Shown: positions 22,900-31,291, counted from the first letter of the stretch. The stretch is DNA of 40,663 nucleotides from Cyclobacteriaceae bacterium (GCA_026129485.1 JAHCHY010000027.1:1-40663); one strand, 5' to 3'. Translations and numbers: made by a program. Notes: a model not told the origin generated them from the letters alone.

Positions 22900-22919
22900 T
22901 CCGTACTGCTACGGATTTT
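22900..22919 (+). terminator. Weak terminator-like hairpin after the kinase gene
   Basis: TCCGTA and TACGGA form a 6-bp stem with a 4-base loop, followed by TTTT. It starts two bases after the kinase stop. The short stem and T run make it uncertain. Confidence 0.35.
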
Positions 22920-22942
22920 AAATACCTGAACTCAGGTATTTA
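22919..22942. repeat. 11-bp inverted repeat between kinase and membrane-protein gene
   Basis: Arms TAAATACCTGA (22919-22929) and TCAGGTATTTA (22932-22942) are perfectly complementary around AC. It lies 31 bases before the GTG of the next gene. It could be an operator for the downstream NarL-type regulator or a dispersed repeat. Confidence 0.75.
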
Positions 22943-22973
22943 GCCCCGTCTGAAACAGGGGTACTTTGGCTGT

Positions 22974-23522
22974 GTGAAAGTTTCATCTGAGTACACGTAT
23001 AAAAACAGTGCTGGCGATAAGCCCTGCACAGTACTGCTTACGGATTATAACCTGGTGTTGCAATCAGACGGGCGAGAGCGTTCCATACCCTACGCCAATA
23101 TTGCATCTGTGCGCTTATGCCGGTCGCGCAACCGGTTTATGACCATTATCCAACCCGATGGCCAGCCCGCTATTACCATCAGTAACCAGTATTATTTGTC
23201 AGCCCGCGAGCGTGAAGATCGTTCAAGACAATACGCTACGTTTGTGCGCATTCTTCATTTTCATTTAAAAGATAAAAGCGCCCCGGAATATGTATGCGGC
23301 AAGCACCTGCACCGGTTGATTACAGGGGCTTGTGTGCTGGTGGTTTTGTCTTTTGCGGCTGCGTTTATATTGCAGTATTACAATCTTAACCCGGTTAGCA
23401 CCTGGGGTATGGCATTGCTTATTTCCGGGGTTGCATTGCTTACACTGATTGCAGCAAACTGGGGGCGCTTTCCCAATATTTACAAACCCGATCAGATCCC
23501 TTTTCAGTTTTTACCGCAGTAA
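22974..23522 (+). CDS. Small membrane protein with PH-like N-terminal region
   Basis: A 182-residue protein I do not recognise as a named family. The GTG start (22974-22976) gives MKVSSEYTYKNSAGDKPCTV; no ATG occurs until residue 56, inside the folded part. Residues about 5-100 alternate short strands (CTVLLTDYNLVLQ, SIPYANIASVRLC, FMTIIQPDGQPAITIS), like a PH/bPH-type domain. Two hydrophobic helices follow (about 114-130, ITGACVLVVLSFAAAFIL, and about 142-160, WGMALLISGVALLTLIAANW), with a short tail. It lies between a sensor kinase and its probable response regulator, so a role in the same signal path is possible. Nothing in the sequence proves it. Confidence 0.75.
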   Translation: MKVSSEYTYKNSAGDKPCTVLLTDYNLVLQSDGRERSIPYANIASVRLCRSRNRFMTIIQPDGQPAITISNQYYLSAREREDRSRQYATFVRILHFHLKDKSAPEYVCGKHLHRLITGACVLVVLSFAAAFILQYYNLNPVSTWGMALLISGVALLTLIAANWGRFPNIYKPDQIPFQFLPQ

Positions 23523-23550
23523 CTCCGGCATAACAGGTGCGAATCAGGAG

Positions 23551-23558
23551 TATCTTTG
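23551..23558 (+). promoter_or_regulatory. -7 promoter box of the response regulator gene
   Basis: TATCTTTG is an exact TAnnTTTG match, giving a leader of about 65 bases. No clear TTTG or TTG lies at the -33 position. CAGGTG at 23534-23539 lies in the expected -30 region. Confidence 0.4.
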
Positions 23559-23599
23559 AGATGAATTCTGCCCATACCTGCATTAGAGAATAAAAAAAT

Positions 23600-23628
23600 C
23601 GCTTGTACCTTTAGGTGTTTAGCAAGCG
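23600..23628 (+). other. Leader hairpin just before the response regulator start
   Basis: CGCTTG (23600-23605) pairs with CAAGCG (23623-23628). Inside, ACCT and AGGT form a second short stem. The structure ends two bases before the ATG at 23631 and would cover any ribosome-binding site. It also contains TACCT/AGGTG half sites like those of the palindrome at 22919-22942. Confidence 0.45.
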
Positions 23629-23630
23629 CC

Positions 23631-24266
23631 ATGAGCCTGAACCGTCCTATTAAACTTATGCTGGTTGATGACCACCGCATTGTGCTGGATGGATTGAAAT
23701 CGATGTTTGAGCAGGATTCAACCTTTCAGATAGAAGCCGCTGCCGGAAGCGCTGAGGAAGCCATGAGCTTGTTGCAATCCAGACAGCCGGATGTCCTGGT
23801 TACGGATTATCGCCTGCCCGATGCCAGTGGCCTTGATTTGTGTGTTTGGGTGAAAGAGAAATTGCCATCGGTTAAAAGAGTCATTCTCAGCATGCACGAT
23901 GAAGCCGCCATAGTACGGCAGATTTTAAAAGAAGGTGTGGATGGCTACATCCTGAAAAGTGTTCAGCAGCTTGAGCTGAAAAACGCACTGCACCAGGTTA
24001 TGCGCGGTATGCCGTATGTGAGCCCGGAAATCACCCGCCTGCTGTTAACCGACATGGGGCAACAACCGGAAGGATTGCTTACTACCCGCGAACGTGAAGT
24101 GCTGAGCCTGATCGCGAAAGAATACTCCAACAAGCAAATAGCCGATAAGCTCTTCATCAGCGAACGTACGGTGGAAACCCATCGCAAAAATATTTTTCGC
24201 AAAACAAACACCACTACCCTGGTGGGGCTAATCAAGTATGCTTTCGCGAACAACCTGGTTCAGTAA
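23631..24266 (+). CDS. NarL/LuxR-family response regulator
   Basis: A 211-residue two-domain regulator. The receiver domain has the acidic pocket Asp13/Asp14, phospho-acceptor Asp59 (VLVTDYRLPD), Ser87 (VILSMHD) and Lys109 (GYILKS). The C-terminal LuxR-type helix-turn-helix is LTTREREVLSLIAKEYSNKQIADKLF, then SERTVETHRKNIF (about 149-190). It is a DNA-binding transcription factor, probably phosphorylated by the HisKA_3 kinase at 21084-22898; NarL-type regulators pair with that kinase class. It has its own -7 box and a structured leader, so it can be expressed apart from the kinase. Its 3' end is two bases from the convergent HAD gene. Confidence 0.95.
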   Translation: MSLNRPIKLMLVDDHRIVLDGLKSMFEQDSTFQIEAAAGSAEEAMSLLQSRQPDVLVTDYRLPDASGLDLCVWVKEKLPSVKRVILSMHDEAAIVRQILKEGVDGYILKSVQQLELKNALHQVMRGMPYVSPEITRLLLTDMGQQPEGLLTTREREVLSLIAKEYSNKQIADKLFISERTVETHRKNIFRKTNTTTLVGLIKYAFANNLVQ

Positions 24267-24268
24267 GC

Positions 24269-24922
24269 TCAGGCTTTGAGAATTACAGCGAGGTTCTCCA
24301 ACTCCAGTTGTATAAAATTGGGGATTACCAGGTCGCAATGCTTTAGCTCAGATGGCGTGTGTGTAGTGGTAACACCGGCTACGCGGGCTCCTGCCCGTTG
24401 GGCCGCTTCAATCCCCGAAAGAGAATCTTCAAATACGATTGTCCGGGCCGGGGGCAGGTTCAAAGCTTTTGCAGTTTTCAGGTAGATTTCCGGGTTGGGC
24501 TTGCCGTGCGCTACATGCGATTGATCGAGAATAACAGGAAAATATTTTCGCAGGCCCGTGTTATCCAACACAAAGTCAACATTGCTGCGTGGTGCCGAGG
24601 TACCGATGGCACAGGGTATTTCCTGGTGCGCAAGCTTCTTCAAAAAAGCTTCCAGCCCGGCCACGGGTTCAATCGCATCTTTATAGATGGCCCGAAACAT
24701 TTCTTCTTTTTCCTCGCCAAGCTCAAGCAATCTTTCTTTTGGCAGCTTGCCAAACAGGTTGGTGATCCATTCATTGTTGGTGCGGCCGTAAATGTTTTTG
24801 ATCAGCTCTTCATCGGTAAAATGATAGCCGTATTTTTCACAAAACTGCCTTAACGAAATTTTATGGTACGGATTGGTATCTGCAATAACCCCGTCCATAT
24901 CAAACACTACACCAAAGCTCAT
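24269..24922 (-). CDS. HAD-superfamily hydrolase, beta-phosphoglucomutase/phosphatase-like
   Basis: A 217-residue subfamily IA HAD protein. Motif I is FDMDGVIADTN (nucleophile Asp8, acid/base Asp10), motif II CAIGTSAPRSN, the Lys in HGKPNPEIYLKTAK, and motif IV IVFEDSLSGIEAA. The helical cap between residues 15 and 85 fits beta-phosphoglucomutase or a sugar-phosphate phosphatase. The substrate cannot be assigned. It starts 11 bp after the FG-GAP gene on the same strand, so the two are probably co-transcribed although functionally unlike. Confidence 0.88.
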   Translation of the reverse strand: MSFGVVFDMDGVIADTNPYHKISLRQFCEKYGYHFTDEELIKNIYGRTNNEWITNLFGKLPKERLLELGEEKEEMFRAIYKDAIEPVAGLEAFLKKLAHQEIPCAIGTSAPRSNVDFVLDNTGLRKYFPVILDQSHVAHGKPNPEIYLKTAKALNLPPARTIVFEDSLSGIEAAQRAGARVAGVTTTHTPSELKHCDLVIPNFIQLELENLAVILKA

Positions 24923-24933
24923 GAAATCGAAAA

Positions 24934-27120
24934 TCAGTTAACAACTACAAAACGTTTTCCTATGGTTTTATTCTGGTAGGAAAAGCGCGCAATATAAACA
25001 CCGGGCAGCAACCCGGAAATCTGTATCGGATATTCCTGGCTGGCAGGAACAAAATAGCTGTTGGAAATCCGTTGCCCCACCAGGTTGTAAAACTGAACCA
25101 GCATGTTACGATCTGTTCGGATGCTGAACGTTTCATTTGCCCGAACGGGATTGGGAAAAATATCAACTACAGGCTCGTCCGGTAATGCAGCGCCTTCTTC
25201 GTTTTTTAGCAAGACCAATCCCCCGGTAATGGTTCCGCACACAATGGCAGGCTTATCGCTGTTAAAAAGATTAACCGCTACCGGCCAGATACGGCCACCC
25301 AGGTTTCGCGATTCATACGTTTCGGTAATGGAGTTGAAGATAATCTCGGAAACGCCCTGGATGTTGGAATTCTGCGCACGGAAATCTCCAAACAGCGTAA
25401 GCTCACCCCGTTGATTCCCCACCACCAGGTCGGCCCTGCCATCGGCATCCAGGTCGGCAGAAGCCAGCGCAGGATTTTGCCTGTCGGTGCTCGATGCAAG
25501 CCCCAGGAAGCTTTCGTTTACTAATGTGTAGGCAGGTAGCTGGGCAGAACCGGTATTTCTCCAGTATTGTACAGCACCGGTTGCCTTACCGATCAGGATG
25601 TCGGTTCGTCCGTCCTGGTCCACATCCACGATCAGGATATTTTCCTGCTGCCCGAATGTAAAGTTTACCGGTTGAACAGATTGTCCGCTGAAGTCGAGCA
25701 ATGTGGGGGATCTGTTAGCGATAAATGACAAACGGGTTACACCGGTTTGGAAATTGGTTGCCGTGAAAACAAAATCCGGGGTGCCATCGGCATTCATATC
25801 GGCAAACTGAATTTTTACATTAAAGAATGCCGAGTTGGAAAATCCAAACAGGTCGGCATTACTAAGCTTGAAATACGCTTCGGTTGCTGAGCCTGTGTTT
25901 TCATAGAAGCGAACCGTACTGGCAAAACCCGGCCCGGCATAGTTACTGATAAACATATCGAGGTCGCCATCGCCATCGGCATCAATAAAAGCGGGAACGG
26001 CATAATCGCCCACATCTATCATTTCGTCCTGCAGGAAATTATTTTTCTGAAATGTGAATTGCGGTAGCTGCTCGGTGCCGGTGTTCTTGTAATACCACAG
26101 CGAGCTGCTGAAGTTGATGCTGCTGGTAAATGTGCGTGCATATAGGTTGGGCGAGGCCAGCAGGTCACGTTTTCCATCAAAATCAACGTCTTCATAATAA
26201 CCTGCCGGGAAGAGCATAAAGTTGATGGGGTTGCCGGGCGGGAACAGCGAAACGCTATTCATGTTGGCCGTTTCGGCTGTGCCTTTGTTTTCAAGAAAAG
26301 AAAGCTCCGTACAGTTTTCTTCACTAAAGAACAGGTCAAGATCGCCATCGCCATCCACATCTATGGTTAACATAGCCTTACCACCGGCATGTTCAATGCG
26401 GCCGCCCGATGATGGATTGCAGGCTTCTCCCCCGAATGCGAAATGATTGCAGTCGCACTCTTCGAGGTTACCGAATGTTTGTGTTACACGTTCCATCTGC
26501 AGCGAATCGCACGTGCCGGTGCGTTCCATGCTCAAATTCTTGTGGTACTCAATGGTGCCAATGCCTACAAAGCGAACATTTAAAATATCCAGATCGCCAT
26601 CGCCATCTATATCATCAATAACAGGTATATCGCTTGCATTTATCTGCAGGTTTACGTTGGTGGTAAAACCTTTTGTCAGTATGGGCCTTCCGGGATCGTA
26701 AGGCCGCCACGAAAGAGGCTGACCCGGTTGTGTGGTGTTTACAAATGCAACCATGCCGAAAGGATCGCTTGTAAACAGGTCTTTTTTACCATCGCAATTC
26801 AAATCGCGCAGCAGCATCCACTGAGTTATCTCTTTGGGGAAAAGCGATTCGTATTCCGGGGCATATACATAACGAGTGCCTGTATTCAGGTAGGTTAACA
26901 CCTTGTCGGATGTGCGGTCAAAAATAACAAGGTCGTCTTTGGCATCGCCATTTAAATCCATGGTATTGATCTGTGCGGAATTAATACCGCCCGCCCAGGG
27001 CATGGATAAAACTTTGTCCTGTTCTTCAACCGGAATGCTCTGATCGATGGTGTAGGTGAACTGACCGTAAGCGCTGCACGACAGAAGCAACAAAAACACA
27101 AGCCGTCCGGTCTTCTTCAT
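24934..27120 (-). CDS. Secreted FG-GAP/VCBS repeat protein with T9SS sorting domain
   Basis: A 728-residue protein with signal peptide MKKTGRLVFLLLLSCSAYGQ and many FG-GAP/VCBS calcium-loop repeats of the form D-x-D-G-D-G-x-x-D: MDLNGDAKDDLVI, IDGDGDLDIL, VDGDGDLDLFF, DADGDGDLDMFI, MNADGTPDFVF, VDQDGRTDILI and LDADGRADLVV. These suggest a beta-propeller. A cysteine-rich insert (EECDCNHFAFGGEAC) lies near residue 220. The last 75 residues (VDIFPNPVRANETFSI...GQRISN...GLLPGVYIARF...KRFVVVN) are a type A C-terminal sorting domain for the type IX secretion system, so the protein is probably exported and attached to the cell surface. Its target is unknown. The HAD gene follows after 11 bp. Confidence 0.93.
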   Translation of the reverse strand: MKKTGRLVFLLLLSCSAYGQFTYTIDQSIPVEEQDKVLSMPWAGGINSAQINTMDLNGDAKDDLVIFDRTSDKVLTYLNTGTRYVYAPEYESLFPKEITQWMLLRDLNCDGKKDLFTSDPFGMVAFVNTTQPGQPLSWRPYDPGRPILTKGFTTNVNLQINASDIPVIDDIDGDGDLDILNVRFVGIGTIEYHKNLSMERTGTCDSLQMERVTQTFGNLEECDCNHFAFGGEACNPSSGGRIEHAGGKAMLTIDVDGDGDLDLFFSEENCTELSFLENKGTAETANMNSVSLFPPGNPINFMLFPAGYYEDVDFDGKRDLLASPNLYARTFTSSINFSSSLWYYKNTGTEQLPQFTFQKNNFLQDEMIDVGDYAVPAFIDADGDGDLDMFISNYAGPGFASTVRFYENTGSATEAYFKLSNADLFGFSNSAFFNVKIQFADMNADGTPDFVFTATNFQTGVTRLSFIANRSPTLLDFSGQSVQPVNFTFGQQENILIVDVDQDGRTDILIGKATGAVQYWRNTGSAQLPAYTLVNESFLGLASSTDRQNPALASADLDADGRADLVVGNQRGELTLFGDFRAQNSNIQGVSEIIFNSITETYESRNLGGRIWPVAVNLFNSDKPAIVCGTITGGLVLLKNEEGAALPDEPVVDIFPNPVRANETFSIRTDRNMLVQFYNLVGQRISNSYFVPASQEYPIQISGLLPGVYIARFSYQNKTIGKRFVVVN

Positions 27121-27164
27121 AAAAAATATTCTCTCTTCTTATAACGCTTACCCCAGTCACCTGT

Positions 27165-27182
27165 TATCTTGCTTGCAAGATA
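27165..27182. promoter_or_regulatory. Palindrome upstream of murF, possible operator
   Basis: TATCTTGC and GCAAGATA are perfect 8-bp arms around TT. It lies directly before TAGTTTCG (27186-27193), one base off TAnnTTTG, about ten bases before the murF ATG. A factor bound here would cover the promoter spacer. The gap also serves the divergent FG-GAP gene. Confidence 0.4.
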
Positions 27183-27202
27183 GTTTAGTTTCGCACAATC
27201 GC

Positions 27203-28486
27203 ATGTATCTTACACAACTCTACCAGCGCTTTTCAGAAGCCGGAAAGGTATCAACCGATACCCGGCAGATTACACCCGGTTCCCTGTTTTTTGCCTTGCG
27301 TGGAGATAAGTTCAATGCCAATGAATTTGCCGCCCAGGCATTGGAGAAAGGTGCAACGTATGCTGTGGTGGATGATGCCCGGTATGCGGTTAATGAACGT
27401 TATATACTTGTAGAAGACGCATTAACGGCATTGCAGGCTTTGGCGAAGCATCATCGCAGCCGGTTAAAAATACCGGTGGTTGGCCTTACGGGATCGAATG
27501 GTAAAACCACCAGCAAGGAGCTGGTGCTGGCCGTGCTGGATAAAAAATTCAAAACGTATGCTACCAAAGGCAACCTGAATAATCATATCGGTGTGCCGCT
27601 TACTATTTTGTCCATCGATCATTCGTACGAAATGGCTGTAGTAGAAATGGGCGCTAATCACCTGGGCGAGATTGCACTGCTCTGTTCTATTGCCAACCCT
27701 ACGCATGGGCTTATCACCAACATCGGTAAAGCGCATATCGGCACGTTTGGCGGGTTTGAAAATATTATTCGCGGAAAATCGGAGCTGTACCAGCACCTGT
27801 TAACTACTGATGGTATCGTGTTTATTAATTCTCAAAGCCCGGTGCTCGCCAATATGGCCAAACGGTTTAAGCACCCTTACTTTTATCCTGCTGCGGGCGA
27901 TTATTACCAGGCTCAATTATTGAATGCCGATCCGTTTATCCGCTTCAAAGCGGAAGACGGTGAAGAGGTGCAAACCCAATTGATGGGCGCTTACAATTTT
28001 GAGAACATGGCGGCTGCGCTATGTATCGGAAAATTTTTTGGTGTGGATGCAAAGGAAGCCAACCGCGCAGTTGCCGAATATGTTCCCGGCAATATGCGTT
28101 CGCAGGTTATCACCAAAGGTTCAAACACTATTATATTAGATGCTTATAATGCTAACCCCAGCTCCATGGAAGCGGCTGTTGAAAATCTGGCGGCTATGAA
28201 AGCGAAAAAGAAAGTAGCGATTGTAGGCGATATGTTTGAGCTGGAAGAAGAAGCGGCCAAAGAACATGCGCGAATGGGTGAGTTACTGAAGGCTAAAAAA
28301 TTTGATTCCGTTTACCTGTGTGGTTCGCTCATGCAATCCGCGAAAGCGAGTTTTGCTGATGCCGTTTATTGTGAGCAAAAAGCAGAGCTGATTGAGCTGC
28401 TGAAAAGAAACCCAATCAGAAATTCTACCGTATTAATAAAGGCTTCGCGTGGCATGGGGCTGGAAACAATAGTTGATTATTTGTAA
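27203..28486 (+). CDS. murF: UDP-N-acetylmuramoyl-tripeptide--D-alanyl-D-alanine ligase
   Basis: A 427-residue Mur ligase that adds D-Ala-D-Ala to the UDP-MurNAc-tripeptide in the cytoplasm. It has the N-terminal substrate domain (STDTRQITPGSLFFALRGDKFNANEFA), the ATP-binding loop GLTGSNGKTTSKE (about 95-106), ATKGNLNNHIGVPLTIL, EMGANHLGEIA, ILDAYNANPSSMEAA and the C-terminal VGDMFELEEEA. I start at ATG 27203 (MYLTQLYQRF); the in-frame TTG at 27173 lies in the palindrome upstream of the promoter box. It stands alone, away from any division-cell-wall cluster. Confidence 0.96.
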   Translation: MYLTQLYQRFSEAGKVSTDTRQITPGSLFFALRGDKFNANEFAAQALEKGATYAVVDDARYAVNERYILVEDALTALQALAKHHRSRLKIPVVGLTGSNGKTTSKELVLAVLDKKFKTYATKGNLNNHIGVPLTILSIDHSYEMAVVEMGANHLGEIALLCSIANPTHGLITNIGKAHIGTFGGFENIIRGKSELYQHLLTTDGIVFINSQSPVLANMAKRFKHPYFYPAAGDYYQAQLLNADPFIRFKAEDGEEVQTQLMGAYNFENMAAALCIGKFFGVDAKEANRAVAEYVPGNMRSQVITKGSNTIILDAYNANPSSMEAAVENLAAMKAKKKVAIVGDMFELEEEAAKEHARMGELLKAKKFDSVYLCGSLMQSAKASFADAVYCEQKAELIELLKRNPIRNSTVLIKASRGMGLETIVDYL

Positions 28487-28504
28487 CTCAAAAACGTTTA
28501 GAAT

Positions 28505-28777
28505 ATGGCACCACACAGCACCGTACACATCGCACAGCAACCGGTAAAAATGAATGGCGTATTCGTGCGCTTATCGCCCGAAGATTTTCAAAGCCTGCTT
28601 AATCGTAATGAAGGTCTGGCGGTAATAACCACAAGTACATCATTTTTTGGAATAACCTTTACGTATGTAACATCCTACAAGGGCCTGGTTTTTTATTGCA
28701 AAACCAAATCGCAGCTTTCCGTGCCGGGCAGGCATGAAACTATCCAGGCGCAATCTGTATCGCTACCGGTTATGTAA
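28505..28777 (+). CDS. Hypothetical protein (90 aa)
   Basis: A 90-residue protein starting MAPHSTVHIAQQPVKMNGVF, 18 bp after murF on the same strand. I recognise no domain. The pattern (VFVRLSPEDFQSLL, LAVITTSTSFFGITFTYVTSYKGLVFYCKT) suggests a small alpha/beta soluble protein without a signal peptide. Codon use resembles its neighbours, and the spacing suggests a murF-led operon, so it is probably real. A second in-frame ATG at residue 16 is possible. Confidence 0.55.
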   Translation: MAPHSTVHIAQQPVKMNGVFVRLSPEDFQSLLNRNEGLAVITTSTSFFGITFTYVTSYKGLVFYCKTKSQLSVPGRHETIQAQSVSLPVM

Positions 28778-28810
28778 AAGAATAATTAGCATCTGTTAAC
28801 CATCAGAACT

Positions 28811-29470
28811 ATGGATTTTAAAGTCATTTCAACCTTTCTTAAAGCCATTGCCAAAAGCAACAACCGCGAGTGGTTTGAGAAGAACAAACCCAAATACATA
28901 GAAGCCAAAACGTTGTTCGATGATTTTGTGGAGGCTTTTCATAAAGAGCTTTTAAAATTTGATGAAAGTCTTGCCGGCTTAAATCCACGTAAGCTGGCAT
29001 TTCGCATTTACCGCGATGTGCGTTTCAGCAAAGACAAGCGACCCTACAAAGTGAATATGGGTGCCGGGCTTTCAGCGCATGGAAAGATGGAGCAGGAGCC
29101 GGGTTATTACATTCACATTGAGCCGGGAAAAAGCTTTATCGCGGGCGGTTTTTATATGCCTAACCCTGAGAACCTGGCCAAAATCCGGCAGGAGATAGAT
29201 TACAACGCCAAAACGTTTTTGAAGATCCTCCACAATAAGAAATTCAAAAAATACTTCCCGGGCTTAGATGATTTCGATAAGCTTAAAACAGCGCCCAAGG
29301 GCTACCCTAAAGATCATCCGCACATCGATATACTAAAGAACAAAAGCTTTATCGTGTCGCATTACTTTACCGATAAGGAAGTGCTGGATAAAAAGTTTGT
29401 GAAAACCGCAGCCGAAATCGCGAAAGCGATAAAGCCGTTGAATGATTTTTTAAAATCAGCAACCGCATAG
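28811..29470 (+). CDS. DUF2461 family protein
   Basis: A 219-residue protein matching the DUF2461/TIGR02453 family: FLKAIAKSNNREWFEKNKPKY at the start, FRIYRDVRFSKDKRPYKVNMGAGLS, YYIHIEPGKSFIAGGFYMP, and the late PKGYPKDHPHIDILKNKSF. The family occurs widely in bacteria and fungi and has no established biochemical role that I know of. It lies 33 bp after the 90-residue gene, and its stop is three bases from the end of the convergent outer-membrane gene. Confidence 0.92.
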   Translation: MDFKVISTFLKAIAKSNNREWFEKNKPKYIEAKTLFDDFVEAFHKELLKFDESLAGLNPRKLAFRIYRDVRFSKDKRPYKVNMGAGLSAHGKMEQEPGYYIHIEPGKSFIAGGFYMPNPENLAKIRQEIDYNAKTFLKILHNKKFKKYFPGLDDFDKLKTAPKGYPKDHPHIDILKNKSFIVSHYFTDKEVLDKKFVKTAAEIAKAIKPLNDFLKSATA

Positions 29471-29473
29471 GGC

Positions 29474-31291
29474 TTACGGATCATAAACGGTTGCCGGTGC
29501 CGTTACGAGGCTGGTCGGGTATTTAATGCGCAGGTTTGCCCTGAACTCAAATCGCCAGGGTTCCAGCGTTTCTACTGTTTTAGGATAATAATATACGCGC
29601 GCTTCTACCGTATTGAAGATCAGGTTTTCGTTGCGTGCACGCAGGGCAGCAGAAAACCCGGAATAGAAATTTTGTTTCTGAAACAATACCCGGTTCTCTT
29701 TGGCAAGATAGGCAAGATCAATTCGCGCAACAGGTGCAAAATGAAAGCCGGCCAGCTTCCAGGGCGTAAACACAACTGTTTCAGTCCGGAATGTTAATCG
29801 CTGCGCACCCCATAGGCTGTCGGGCCTGAACCCCTGGAGCCCGTTGGTATCGCGTATATCCAGCAATCGTTTTTGCGACCGGTTTATCTGCGAGGCAAAA
29901 TTGATTTCTGCCTGGTGCCTGATTTTTGTTTTGCCTGTAAAGTAAAGCCGGCTGTACCGGCTAATGCCGAATTGAGCCAATCCATCTTCTACCAGTTCTT
30001 CGCTCCAATAGTTGCCAAGCTTTACGGAGTAAGTATAAAATGTTCCGTTTTCATTTACCGTGCTCCAGTTCAGCTCAGCGCCTGTGTAGAGCCTTTCCTT
30101 ATCAAGCTCTCGTTCCCAGCCCCCGGTAAACGAAACCCGGTACCCATAAGGCACGTCTTCGGTACGACCAAAGCCAAGCACATAATTGGTTTTATAAAAG
30201 TCTTGCCTGAAGAAAGTAAGCTGCCCTAAAAACGTTACCCGGTCGGAGTAAGTAAGCCGGTCGTTGCCGGAAATATTTTCGGGTCTTTTCAAAAAGCGTT
30301 CTTCAAAGGCGCGTGCTGCAACAAACCTGCGGTTCCGGTTTTCCGCAAGCGAGCTGGGCAGTTTTCTAAAGCCGAATGAATAACCCGCCCAGGCATCATG
30401 AACCAGGTATTCATAATCAGCAAAAGCTGAACCTTCTTTGCGTGTAATGTTGGTTGACCAGTTGCGGCTGACTTCAGCAGCGCCAGCCCACCGCACAAAC
30501 GGATGAAACAGAGGCCTGTCTAACCGAAAAAAATATGCACTCTCGTTTTCGTTGCCAACACTGCGGCCGGTATTGATTTCGGTATAGCCCGCAGTGGCAT
30601 TTACAAAGCTTCCGAATAAGTTGGTCTTGCGATACAGGTATTCATAACCTGTGGTTGGATTTCGTCCGGCATCATAAACACCGGCAACCTGCAAGCGTTG
30701 TCCCATGCCCCCCAGGTTGGCTTCCTGTATACGAAAGCGATGCTCGGTAATTCCGCGAGGCGAAAAGGATGCCCCGAGGCTGAACACATCGCGTGTCATT
30801 ACTAATAAATCAATAGAGTCGCTGTCTTCCGAAACCGGGGCTACAAATATTTTTGAATCAAGGATAAAATCAAGATCGCGCAGGTAACGCTCATTATCGG
30901 CCGCACGGTAGGGATTGAAGGGCTTGCCTTCACGCAGGAAAATGTTTTCGCGCACCACCCATTCCTTTGTATCGTTGTGCAGGCGGTTGGCGAGCCGCGC
31001 AACAGACGATTTGAACCTGCGCGTGGTATCTTGTACAGTACGATCGAAGCCAACCCGGTTTACGATGATGTTCCGGATTATTTTTCCCTCGTATGGTAAA
31101 AAGGCATCTTCACTTTTTATGGTGATAACGGTATCCGCGGGCGGTGTGCGGCTGATGGCTCCCACCACCTGTTTGGTTACCTTGCTTTGCTTGAGCTGAT
31201 CGATTTTTTTTAAGCGGGTGGTATCCTGGCCGGTCAGCGCTACGGGCAGAAATAGAACACATACCAAACCTATCAACACACCGCTTTTCAT
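29474..31291 (-). CDS. BamA/TamA-like outer-membrane protein
   Basis: A 605-residue protein with a signal peptide (MKSGVLIGLVCVLFLPVALTGQ). Two POTRA-like segments follow: YEGKIIRNIIVNRVGFD near residue 67, and FLREGKPFNPYRAADNERYLRDLDFI...IDLLVMTRDVFSL near 125-180. The rest alternates strands with aromatic girdles (FRIQEANLGGMGQRLQVAGVYD, YEYLYRKTNLFGSFVNATAGY), as in Omp85-type barrels. It is shorter than BamA (about 800) and has too few POTRA domains, so a TamA-like or other Omp85 relative is likelier. The C-terminal residue is Pro rather than the usual aromatic. The function is unassigned. The M14 peptidase gene lies upstream on the same strand after a 95-bp gap. Confidence 0.7.
   Translation of the reverse strand: MKSGVLIGLVCVLFLPVALTGQDTTRLKKIDQLKQSKVTKQVVGAISRTPPADTVITIKSEDAFLPYEGKIIRNIIVNRVGFDRTVQDTTRRFKSSVARLANRLHNDTKEWVVRENIFLREGKPFNPYRAADNERYLRDLDFILDSKIFVAPVSEDSDSIDLLVMTRDVFSLGASFSPRGITEHRFRIQEANLGGMGQRLQVAGVYDAGRNPTTGYEYLYRKTNLFGSFVNATAGYTEINTGRSVGNENESAYFFRLDRPLFHPFVRWAGAAEVSRNWSTNITRKEGSAFADYEYLVHDAWAGYSFGFRKLPSSLAENRNRRFVAARAFEERFLKRPENISGNDRLTYSDRVTFLGQLTFFRQDFYKTNYVLGFGRTEDVPYGYRVSFTGGWERELDKERLYTGAELNWSTVNENGTFYTYSVKLGNYWSEELVEDGLAQFGISRYSRLYFTGKTKIRHQAEINFASQINRSQKRLLDIRDTNGLQGFRPDSLWGAQRLTFRTETVVFTPWKLAGFHFAPVARIDLAYLAKENRVLFQKQNFYSGFSAALRARNENLIFNTVEARVYYYPKTVETLEPWRFEFRANLRIKYPTSLVTAPATVYDP

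Noticed and set aside
22941-22962. CCCC...GGGG as a second hairpin beside the 22919-22942 palindrome
   Set aside because: Only four base pairs form; the rest mismatches.
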